In this document: in pieces, positions 25,401 to 36,200 of the stretch
How the letters are laid out: every line of letters starts with the position of its first letter
How positions within the stretch are numbered: position 1 is the first letter of the stretch
Notes under the pieces: generated by a model
The model's input: only the letters and a program-made list of their open reading frames with translations
Databases searched by the model: none
What the model was told of the DNA's origin: nothing
Translations under genes and position numbers: made by a program
Source of the DNA: Mytilus galloprovincialis
Taxonomy: Eukaryota > Mollusca > Bivalvia > Mytilida > Mytilidae
Length of the DNA stretch: 64,000 nucleotides
Direction: 5' to 3'
Assembly: GCF_965363235.1 (NCBI RefSeq)
Contig: NC_134845.1
Location: 10,168,101 to 10,232,100, forward strand

Positions 25401-28400
25401 AACAAATTACATGCAAACAAACCTCAGGTAAACTGCAGGTAAATTCGCGCAAACGTTATACCATTTCTCCGCGCAAATGTAATGCGTGTCATTTTAAAAT
25501 CCCCGCAAATGTAGGTAGCCCCTATTTTATTTATGCGTTTAAAACCTTTGGCGACCCGACAGATTAAATGTCTATAACACTTTTAAAACAGACGAACGTT
25601 CACCTAATCTGACTCAGTCAATTGATAACCTGACCGAGCCACGAAATGGCTTGTCCATGCTGTTTATTTTCATGATTTGACTACTTGAGTTAAACAATTT
25701 TATGAAACAAAATTTTGTACAACAAAAATCTTTCTATGCTTTTCTCAATTCATATGTCTTTTTATCATTTTTAGAAACAGAGATTAAAGCTGAACGTAAA
25801 GATATTCACAGTTATATGATTTACTGTAAGTACAAAAATCATAATTATAAAAAAAGCAATGAAGTTAAAATTAGATTCAAGATAAAAATTATGATACATA
25901 TAATTTCATTCGAATATAACTTTGAATGAAATTCCTGAAAATGGTTGAGATGTTTTTGCAGAGTTTTGCCTTACAATTTTACCATTGATATTTTAGCTCA
26001 TCTTGCCCAAAGGGCCAAGTGAACTTTCTCATCACTTGGCGTCCGTCGTCCGTCGTTGTCGTCCGTCGTCGTCTGTTAACTTTTACTAAAATCTTCTCCT
26101 CTGAAACTACTGGGCCAAATTTAACCAAACTTGGCCACAATCATCATTGGGGTATCTAGTTCAAAAATGTGTCCGATGACCCGGCCAGCCAACCAAGATG
26201 GCCGCCATGGCTAAACATAGAACATAGGGGAAAATGCAGTTTTTAACTCATATCTCTTGTAGATTTTGGCTTATAGCTCTGAAACCAAAGCATTTAGAGC
26301 AAATCTGACATGGAATTAAATTGTTTATCAAGTCAAAATCTATCTGCCCTGAAATTTTCAGATGAATAGGACAACTGGTTGTTGGGTTTCTACCCCTGAA
26401 TTAGTAATTTTAAAGAAATTTTGCTTTTTTGGTTATTCAATTTATCTTGAATATTGTTATAAATAGGGATAAACTGTAAATAGCAATAATGTTCAGCAAA
26501 ATATTCATCATGATCAAAATGGTCAGTTGACCACTTAAGGAGTTATTGCCGTTTATAGTCATTTTTTACCAATTTTTCGTAAATTTTTGTAATCTTTTAC
26601 CAAAATCTTCTCCTCTGAAACTATTGGGCCAAATTAAACCAAACCTTTCTACAATCATCATTAGGGTATCTAGTTTTAAAAATGTGTCCGATGACCCTAC
26701 CCTCGAATAAAGATGGCTGCCATGGCTAAAAATAGAACACAGGGTAAAATGCAGTTTTTAACTCATATCTCTGAAACCGAAGCAGTAAGAGCAAATCTGA
26801 CTACACTTAATCAAAATCTATTTGCCCTGAAATTTTCAGATTTTTCAGGCAATATGTTGGTGAGTTGCTGCCCCTGAATTTGTATTTTAAGAAAATTTTG
26901 CAGCTTTTGGTTATAATCTTGAATTTGTTGACCTCTTAATGAGTTTTTGCCCTTTATAGTCAATTTTTAACAATTTTCATTAGTTTAAAAAAAAACATAT
27001 TATGCACACAGACCAAGGTGAGCGACACAGGCTCTAAAGAGCCTCTAGTTTTTCTACAGATCTGTGTTTTGTCGGTGCTGCTTTTGTATTGATGTTAGTA
27101 TATTATCCGACAAAGCCGAAACTACCACCCACGTTATCAGCGTCAGTCGGACGTTTAGATTTCAGTGCTGGTATAAAAGTTCTATTAAGGTAGGTTGTCA
27201 GAAATGTTCAGTTGTTTCTATTTGTTGGTCATAAGAAAAAATAATCGACCAAACATGAGAACCGAATAGTGTACATATTGAACAAAAACATTCCATTTTG
27301 ATAAAATATTTGCCATATTTATATATTATTCCGTTATACTCGAATGTATTTACTTGCTTTTCTTGTTTGCTCTTTAATTAACCTGCTTCAGATAAAAAGG
27401 GAGACTCATCGTAAAATGTGATATCCCGAAAGAAATAATGGAAAATTGATATATCAAAAATATTTGCATCAATATAGAGTTGCGTTAACTTTGTAGCTTT
27501 GTTAATATTTTTGTAGTGGGCTTAACATGAAATGGGGTTATGGTATGATTTTTATCCAACAGAATAAAACGTGACATAAAGGTTTTTTTTTCTGATTATA
27601 GAAATCAGTTTTATTTATGAAAAAAAACCCATTATTTTCCAGCAATGTGAAATTCTGGTTGATTTTTGTGACGTTCGGAGTTTCACAAGGTGTTTTTGGT
27701 TGTTGGCAAGGAGTGTTGGATGTTATCCTAAAGCCACACAATATTTCAGAGGTATTTACAAAATATATCATTACATTGCAGTTTTAAAACGCTTTTAAAG
27801 TTGTTTAAAATACGACAGTCGTTTTCTAGAAAAGTCCGAAAATTGAATATAAAAGTAAAAACCCCACTTCGAATATCCATTTAAAACTGGTACAACATGC
27901 AACGAAGACACATTTGAAAGAAACTGACAATTTTAGAATTTTATACAACTGTCATACTAAATTGAACACATTGTCAACTCATGTAATGATAATAGAGTAA
28001 AATCGCGTAAATTTTATCGTTTTCAAATTGTATTTTTTCCATTTTTGTTGAAGTAACGAAGTAATAATATTTTGAATTTTACAAGCAATCACCGCATTTT
28101 CAATTCTTTTAAGGATTGTATAATCAGGTTTGATACACCATTTTGTTTGCAAGAAAAAAAACTGTACCAAGTTAGGAATATGACAGATGTTATCCATTCG
28201 TTAGATGCGTTTGAGCTTTTTATTTTGCCATTTGATTAGGTACTTTTCGTTAGTGAATTTTCCTCGGAGTTTAATATTTTTGTGATTTAACTTTTTTGTT
28301 ATATATATTTGCTTACCAACTGCATAAATATGAAATAAGCAATTACATTCGTCAAAGTAGACACTTTTCGAATCTTTTCATAAAGATTTATAAAAAAATC

Positions 28401-31240
28401 TAGACTGTATATCGGAATGTAACACTAATTAGTAGGTGTTTTTTGTAGAATGAAGCCGGATGGCTTGGATTTTATTCATTAATCGCAGGATGTCTTGCAT
28501 CACTTGTTTTTGCTAAGTAAGTAAAATTCATTCTACACAAAACCAATTAAATTAGATATAAACATTTTCACAATTAGTCATCACAGTTGTTTTCACATTT
28601 CTATATTTAGCGTTATAGTAAAGATTTTGTAATAAGAGATGCGTATACTAAAGAAGCAGGTAAAACCGATAAGTCGAAGAGAACAACATGGCTATACACA
28701 GTAAACAAAACAACTTAAAGGGTTGTTGAATGCGATCCCTATCAGAAACGTACTGCGGTTGAACTCGGGTTATTCCGACGTTACTTTACAAAAGAAATCA
28801 CCAAAAACAATAATTTTAAGCCATAAACATTTCAGTATAACTTATGCAAAATATAGGTCGATCGTCCTGAATTTTTTACATGAAATATTTGCCACTGAAC
28901 TTTAACCAACCAACAATCGATCTTTTTTATTAATGTCGTTAGATATTATTTTTGTGAAAAGTGCCCCTCCTCCTCCTCTTATTACGTCGTACGGAATAAC
29001 AGTTGTTTTTGATGTATAGACTACAATGTGGTATACGAACGTAAGAAATTCAGATATTGCTTTTGTTCTACAATTTTTTTTTTTGTGTTTTTTTTTCAGA
29101 TTTTCTGATGTATTTACTCGCCATATGAGATTGCTGTTGTTATTTCTGTACATATGTTCATCCGGGTGTTTTGTATGGTTTATATTCCTCGTTGAAGGTG
29201 TTATTCACAGTTCTACATGTAAGTTTTTTTTTAGGAATAAATGAAAGAATAGATAAATAAACTCAGTAGTTGTCGTTTGTTGGTGTGGTACATAAATTTT
29301 TCTCGTTTCTCGTTTTTTAATGTAGATTAGACTTGGTTTTCCTATTTGAATGGTTTTACACTAGCTAAAAATCTTTGGGGCCCTTTATAGCTTGCTTTGC
29401 GATGTGAGCAAAGGCTTCGTGCTGAAGACCGTACTTAATATTTTTATAAATTGTGACTTGGATAGATATTTGTCTCGCTGGCACTCATACCACATCTTTT
29501 TATATCTGTTATCATAGATACCGGTATTAAATTTTAAAAGACAATTGCGGTTTCGAATACAAAAGTTAAAAATGCCGAAAAAATTACAAAGTTGAATGAT
29601 TTTTTTTTTCAAAATTCCAATAAGCAAGTCGTCACTAGATAATTTGCTTAAGTAAGCTACTAACGATTCATGTTTGAATAATTATCGCGCTGGTGCTTTC
29701 AACATGACAGTATACCACCGATATACAGACATGCAAGTCAATTCCGGACACTTTTAAACTGTTAGACTAAACTCTGTTAATTTGAGTGAATAACACAATT
29801 TGAATTAAAAGTAGATGAGACACAATCAGATTTTCATTAATAATTTCATTCACCTGAATTTAACATTGCTATACACATATATCTGACTGACCAACGTTTA
29901 GAATCATGCTGCAATTAAGCATGAACAAATAAAGGCAACAGTAGTATACCGCTGTTCAATGTCATAAATTGATTTACAAACTAAAACAGAGGGAAACACA
30001 TCAACTATAAAAGTCAAACAACAGAACAACAGCAACACCGAAGCTTCTAGTATTTACTTTTCAATTACCATTCTTTTTTATAGTTATGTTATATGCATCC
30101 ATTATCATGGGCACAATGTTCCTGACATCAACCTTGCCACTGTTCTTTGAGATGGCATGTGAAGCAGCATATCCGGTTCCGGAGGGCACCACTAACCTGG
30201 TGATGACGTTTGGTTGCAATGTTGGTGGGGTTATATTCCTAGTCATACAAATGATACCAAATATTGGTTAGTATGTTTGTTGTTAAGATCTATGGAATAT
30301 ATTTTTAGGAATCAATTTTTAACCAACTTCAAAAAAAGGACAGGTATCCTAGTGACAATAATTTCATATCAAAATTGATGAACGTTGAAGTTGTGCGGTA
30401 TTATTTGTATTTGATACATTTGTATTTCTGTAAACCGGAAATTAAATTGTCAATATCTAAAAAAGTATAATTATCATACATGATTTCTTCTACATTCATG
30501 TTTATACAGTTCTTCAAGCTCCAATTGCATATATACAATTTCGAAACCTGTGTTAGATTCCACACGAATTCTCGTATTGGTGTATATTGTACGCTGTAAT
30601 GAGCTTCATTGTCATTAAGAATTGTTTACTACTCACACTAAGAAACGACATTAATTAAAGGTGGTTATTGTTTTTTATGAAAAAAAATCCAATTTTGAAG
30701 AAAGTTATACCAATCCGCCATTTGTACATGCTGTACTATTTCAGGAATATGACAGTTGTTATCAATTCGTTTGATGTGTTTGAGCTCTTGATTTTCCCAT
30801 TCGATTAGGGATTCCCTTTTGAATTTTCCTCTGAGTACAGTATTTTTGTGATTTTTCTTTATAATCAAGCAGAAGAAAAAATTCTGATTGAGAGTTTTTT
30901 TCCCTGAATTTAAAGTTAAATTCCTTTCTTTTGTTGATATAGTCTAACGGTCGATTTACTTTTGGTTTTATGGACTTTCTTGTATGAATTAACCTTGGAT
31001 GTCGGTATTTTTGTTATATTTTTGGTTATATTTCTTTATTGTTAATACTCTGCCAAACCTCTCTCCTTGCGGATAGTCTTGCAATATTTGATATAGCCTT
31101 ATATTTTTTATATAATTTTAGGTACAAAATGGGCCACGTGGTGTATGATGGGATGTATATTATCATGTATACCAGTATTAGCTTTTCTAAAAGAACGTTA
31201 CAATCGCTTAGAAGTGGACGAAATTACAATAGACCGTTGA
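22475..31240 (+). CDS. SLC49A4 (DIRC2)-like lysosomal MFS transporter, copy 2
   Basis: Twelve exons: 22475-22820, 23075-23165, 23890-24053, 24478-24541, 25107-25144, 25775-25825, 27060-27189, 27643-27751, 28449-28516, 29100-29218, 30084-30266, 31122-31240. Intron positions and phases are identical to copy 1, all GT-AG, giving 493 residues. Family marks are VYKRRW (47-52), GPISATTEDAF, GQFLNGLGGP, PANERTTATA, FGCCWQ-type helix 7 text (FGCWQGVLDV), NEAGWLGFYS, FEMACEAAYPVPEGTTN and KERYNRLE near the C-terminus. The dileucine signal is E4-SKP-L8L9. The motif A equivalent reads E113-KKG-IR, with glutamate where copies 1 and 3 and the human protein have aspartate. The lumenal loop carries sequons at N214, N231 and N234. 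Predicted to be a lysosomal membrane carrier; substrate unknown. It is closest to copy 3, which starts about 2 kb downstream. A 1-kb repeat fills most of intron 6. Confidence 0.88.
24061..24140. repeat. (TTTATA)n / (ATTCATTT)n microsatellite in intron 3 of copy 2
   Basis: Begins a few bases after the exon 3 donor. A short TTTATA run passes into about six ATTCATTT-type octamers. Simple-sequence repeat. Confidence 0.85.
25994..27050 (+). mobile_element. About 1-kb bivalve-type dispersed repeat abutting the exon 7 acceptor of copy 2
   Basis: Starts TTAGCTCATCTTGCCCAAAG with GGCCAAGTGA and a cluster of GTCCGTCGTCC words. Ends AAGGTGAGCGACACAGGC, TCTAAAGAGCCTCTAGTT. Inside, a block beginning ACTAAAATCTTCTCCTCTGA occurs twice about 510 bp apart, with matching inner words (GTGTCCGATGACCC, AACTCATATCTCT), so the element is an internal direct duplication. 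No protein is encoded. I recognise the type as a common bivalve repeat, but its class is not certain. Its right end leaves only about nine bases before exon 7. Confidence 0.75.
28100..28295 (+). repeat. Dispersed repeat family D in intron 8 of copy 2
   Basis: Contains GGAATATGACAGATGTTATC, ATGCGTTTGAGCTTTT, CCATTTGATTAGG and AATTTTCCTCGGAGTTTAAT. A close copy, in the same orientation, is at 30690-30865 in intron 11 of the same gene. Confidence 0.7.
29265..29515 (-). repeat. Dispersed repeat family C in intron 10 of copy 2
   Basis: Longest family C copy in the window. It begins GTTGTCGTTTGTTGGTGTGG and runs through GGGGCCCTTTATAGCTTGCT to GCTGGCACTCATACCACATC. Same orientation as the copy at 6044-6203. 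Confidence 0.7.
29921..30045 (+). repeat. Dispersed repeat family B in intron 10 of copy 2
   Basis: Contains AAAGGCAACAGTAGTATACC, GCTGTTCA, GAGGGAAACACATCAACTAT and an AACAACAGCAACAC tail. Relatives are at 44025-44205 in intron 10 of copy 3 and a short piece at 11605-11645 in intron 6 of copy 1. Confidence 0.65.
30690..30865 (+). repeat. Dispersed repeat family D in intron 11 of copy 2
   Basis: Second family D copy: GGAATATGACAGTTGTTATC, TTTGATGTGTTTGAGCTC, CCCATTCGATTAGGG, TGAATTTTCCTC. Same orientation as the copy at 28100-28295. Confidence 0.7.
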
Positions 31241-32104
31241 CACTGCGAAATATAGAATTTATTTTATTGTCTCATTATTTACGGGTTTATTGCTCAACAA
31301 ATACTATAACGTTATATTTATTCTAACAAATTGTAGTAAAACAATACTTTATTCTTTGTAGGTTTCAGTTTGTTTTTGTTTAGTTATAATAAGCTTATTT
31401 GTGATTGTTTGGTTCTGAATTTGGAGACAAAAATATTTAGCGTTCAAGATCACATTTTATCCTATAATACCTTTTAAGTTACTATGTGTGTCTCTGTGCG
31501 CATCCAAATTGGCTTCTGTTTTCGAATTATGATCATTTAAATACTTGCACTTGATAGGGGTAGGATTTCTCATATTTTTTTCACTATAAGAATAACGGTC
31601 AGAGAGCTGCGCGTACGGTGAGAATTAGAACCAGAGAGGCATTTAAAGATATCAGTCTATAAAAAATCATTAGAAGTATAGAATAACATAAACGGTAACA
31701 ATTTTCTGCACTAGATGCATATTTCGACAATCAATGTCTATTCAGTGATGCTCGACGCCAACGTATTTGAAAAAAAGAAATTTGTAATAATATTAAATCC
31801 ATATTTTCATGGTTAGTACCAAAATACTGGCTACTAGGCTTGTGATACCTTTGGAGACATAAACGGTAACAATTTGTCTGCACCAAATGGGCATTTTCGA
31901 CAATCAATGTTTCTTCAGTGATGCTTTGAGGCCAATCTATTTGAAAATCCGGAGCATATTAAAATATGAAGAGCTATGAACAAAAAGAAAGACCAAGAAG
32001 GATAACCAAATTAATTCAGATGATTTTAAGAAAGAAAGAAGGGTCGAAAACAAAGATAATTTGTATTTTTATTTTTGTCCCTGCTAACGAAACTCTAGCA
32101 ATAG
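31241..32104. other. 3' flank of copy 2
   Basis: Contains the 3' untranslated region of copy 2. Two stretches share the words CATAAACGGTAACAATTT, TTTCGACAATCAATGT and TTCAGTGATGCT (about 31688-31755 and 31858-31925), a local duplication about 170 bp apart. No gene is seen. Confidence 0.55.
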
Positions 32105-33076
32105 AAGTTAAAGCAATTGTAATAAAAGAGGGACGAAAAATACTAGAGGGACAGTCAAACTAATAAATCGAAAAATAAACTGACAACGCCATGGCTAACA
32201 ATGAAAAAGACAAAACAGACAAACAATAGTACACATGACACAACATAGAATAAGCAACACGAACCCCATCAAAGACTTGGGGTGATCTCATGTGCTCCGG
32301 AAGGTTAGGCACATCCTGCTCCACCTGTGGCACCCGTCATGTAGTTCGTGTTATAACAAATCCAGTAAATAGTCTAACTCGGTAGGTCACATTCATGAAA
32401 GGGAATAAGATTGTAGTTACCACTTGAGGAACATATCCTATATCATTTGTGAAACGGTTATTCCATAACGGTCAACCAAGTCGTGATGGCGTCCGTAAAA
32501 TTTACGAAGGGATGATTTCAACTTCACCATTTGGAACACTTGGTTTACTAGCTTCCTTGTGAGCAGCAACCCTCTATCAAGAAAATCATGATAGCAAATG
32601 CAAGTACGGGAATATCGTATCAATTGGGAGATATATACCCTGTGTACAGGTGCTGCTGAAATGTTGCTACTTAGAAATGGAAAGTTCACAATTGGAAAGC
32701 TGAAATTATTTCGTTTGTCGTTAAGTTTTGTTTTCAACCGACCCTCATTGTCAATTTCTAGATGTAAGTCAAGATATGAGGCCGACTTAACAGTATCTGT
32801 TGTATCCTTTATCTCTAGTTCGATGGAATAGATGTGTTGAACATAGTCACCAAATTTTGAATAATTTAGTGAAAGAACATCATCTATATATCGGAAAGTA
32901 GAGTTAAAGGATATTGTTAACTTCTTATCTTTCTTCCTAAGAAGTTCCCGTATGAAGTAATAATATATGAGATGAGCTTCAAATTCGCACGTTACAGATA
33001 TACCACACTGATGAACAATCTTGAATATCAGTTTTTGATAATCACAAATTGTGTTATCAATGATAATCAAATACAT
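32105..33076 (-). mobile_element. Broken reverse-transcriptase retroelement (non-LTR, Penelope-like or related)
   Basis: On the minus strand, about 33076-32438 encodes the second half of a reverse transcriptase, with the active-site motif FRYIDDVL, the SASYLDLHLE segment and a C-terminal GRHHDLVDRYGI segment. From 32437 to 32105 is the noncoding tail shared with the fragments at 16201-16631 and others. It is a fossil: 5'-truncated, broken and missing the front of the protein. The exact family is uncertain. The YIDD-type motif and lack of LTRs point away from LTR elements. It fills half the gap between transporter copies 2 and 3. Confidence 0.8.
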
Positions 33077-33284
33077 TGATATGCGTCATGTTACATGTGT
33101 AATACACCATATACGTGTTATCTTTTAATGAACGATTTTTCACCTTTTTAAATTATGAAAAGTGACGTGTTGTCAATTGTTTAAATCTTTATTTCAATAT
33201 TTTAATTGGAATTAACGTCATCATGAATTCTTCACAAAAATGGAATACATAAAGGTTAAGATGTCCTGCTAAGTTTAATATGGT
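33077..33284. promoter_or_regulatory. Probable promoter-proximal region of copy 3
   Basis: Only about 200 bp separate the retroelement fossil from the first ATG of copy 3. Any proximal promoter or 5' untranslated region of copy 3 must lie here or inside the fossil. An in-frame stop is at 33276-33278. No specific motif is assigned. Confidence 0.35.
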
Positions 33285-36200
33285 ATGACTGAACAAACCG
33301 TGGCCACAATCATGGAAAGTGAGAAACAGTCACTTCTATGTGATGATGGTATCGACAATACGGATACTTTATACACCGAAACGAACACAGTTATTCATAC
33401 AACATGCAGTCATAATGTTATCATTAATACAGACGAGTCGGTCCCGATGACCAAGGTTTATAAACGTCGTTGGTATGTTATGGTAATATTTTGTCTTTTT
33501 GCCATGTCGCAGGGCGGATCATGGAGTATTTATGGTCCTATATCAGCTACAACAGAGGACGCATTTGGTTGGAGAGATTCAGATATAGCATTGCTTACGG
33601 CATGGGGACCAATAGCGTATCTAATAACAACCTTTCCATTCGCTTGGCTGATAGATACGAAAGGTAAACAAAAACTTAATTTTCATAAATACTGTTATAC
33701 ATCATTGTACACATATGCGTACATGTACAATATCTGTTATACTGTCATGGTTTAATTACCCATGACTACCTACTGACTGTGACGATGATTTACCTTTTCA
33801 ATAGTTAACTCATCTTATTTGCCTTCTGTTTTATAAATTTGTAGCATTTTCATGCTGATCGGGCGGTTTGAATGAAATTTTTGTATGGATAACGATGTAG
33901 TATTGGAATGAAAGACACAAATACCGGAGAATATCAACGCATTTCAAATCAAAACGAACAAAGTATCTTATATAAAAAAGAGGATCTGGTATGAAGGCAA
34001 ATCAGACAACCTTCCACAAGAGACCAAATGACACCTATATTTATTATTTGTCCGCAGTTTTCGCTGTAAAATGAACATAACAATTCGATAAAAATATATG
34101 CCAAGCAAGAATATTAATTCTAAAACATATTATAGTAAAGTTACCTCGATCGAAGACGTCATCAATGTAAAATATGAAAACATATACAACGAACGCGGAT
34201 ACATCATATTCGGTCTCAGCACAGCACAAGACAGACTCAGTAAACGTTATTACATGTGACATTTCAGGGATCCGTGTTGCATCCTTAACAGCTACATTTC
34301 TGACTCTCATGGGGGCAGTTGCGAGATGTATTACAACAGATCCAGCATACGTCACGTGGTAATCATAAATATTTATTTAGGATATGCATATTAATTTTCT
34401 ATAATGATGATTATGATGTTTTTTTAAAAAACAAAATATGTTATAAAAGATGGCAAAAAGATACTATAGGTACATTCAAACTAAAAAATCGAAAATAAAC
34501 ATGGCTACAAAAAGAAAAAGACAAACAAAAACAATCGTACAGAAAACCAAACAGAAAAATGAAAAATAAGCAACACGAACCCCACTAAAGGTAGGGATGT
34601 TCATCAGGAGGGTAAGTAGATTCTACTCCACATGTGACATCCGTCGTGTTGCTCATGTTTATGAAACGCTAGTTTTTAAAAATGTTTTATACAGGAGGAA
34701 GTGAAGAGTTTCGTCAATAAAAATCAATTAGTATTCTACCGATATAAAAGTGTTCAGTTATCGTGTTGTTAATTTTGTGAGGTGAACATTACATAATTCA
34801 AGTAAAATGGCATACAGGACGAATCCCGTGTATATACTGTATTGTACAAATACCTTACCATTCCTCCGGGCACAATGTATTACTTTCGTTTTTGAGATGA
34901 TATCGTACAGCAGATATTCCTTCGTTTAAATCGTACAACAGCATCCATCAACACCTGATATCTCCGACAAAAAAAAATTACTAACAAACACAAACACATA
35001 GTCCACAACATAGCGTGGCTTGGTACAGGTAAAATGATTGGTTTAGTTAAACCTGTTCAAAGGGCACGCGCACTTCCCCTAACATCTAAAACTAAAGGAA
35101 ACAGTTCTAAGACCTTTCTTGAAATGACATCTGACATTGTAGCAATGCACAGCTAGCTTTCATGAACGTTTACTTTAAATGCAATTTGAAACATTTATTT
35201 TAAAATCTACAACAGAATGTTTTATCTTATGCGAAGTACTAGTTCTAATTTTGCAGGACAAGTAACATTGGGCAGTTACTGAATGGTTTAGCTGGACCAA
35301 TAGCCTATGGTGCTCCACCTGTACTGTCAGCCTTATGGTTTCCAGCTAATGAAAGAACGACTGCAACTGCACTGAATACAGTTTTAAACAGTGTAGGGTC
35401 TGCTTTAACATTTACATTGGGTATGTACAGTTACTAGTATCTAATTTCCTACAGATGATTATTAAACGTTGATGTGTACTCATCTCATTTATTTCATCTC
35501 CCTAGTTGTTGAAGCTCTGGATATTGTTTTTCGTTGAAATACGATAAACATTTCACCTCCATGGATAGGAAAATAGGGTTGTTGTCCTGAAATCATTGTC
35601 ATTCAATAGCTCTCTCAAAACAAAATCTATTAGCATGCACAGAAGATAGCATTTAAACAAAAAACTTTATGAATATGGAAAGCTTTTGCTGCATCGCCGT
35701 ATTGTGTTCAAATTTGTATTTCTGGAAAAGGTTCTGCTTATATTTAAATGATGCACGCATGCACCTATCGTTATATATCAAGAGTAAACATTTGTTAAAA
35801 CTATTGTAGGACCACATTTAGTGCCATTTAGAGGTTCTTGTCATGTCAATGATACAACAGATAATATAAGCAGGTGCGTGCTTTTCTTTTTTTTGTAGTA
35901 TTTTTCTAAATTTTAACTGTCTTATTGAATTCATTCATTGTCGTGCGGTTACATAAGCTTTTCAATGTTATTATGAGAATTTGGAATTAATTTGGTAATG
36001 CGTATCAACAGTATACATTATTGTTGAAATGCTCATCTGATGCATTAAGTTAGTTAAACATTTGATGTTATTACTACTACTAAATCAGAAACCTTGAGGG
36101 CAGACTGTTGAATAAAAAGGATATTATCAAAACAGTAGATAGGTACTATGGTTTATATGAATATTTATTGTTTTATATTTGTTGAGAAAAAACGAATAAC

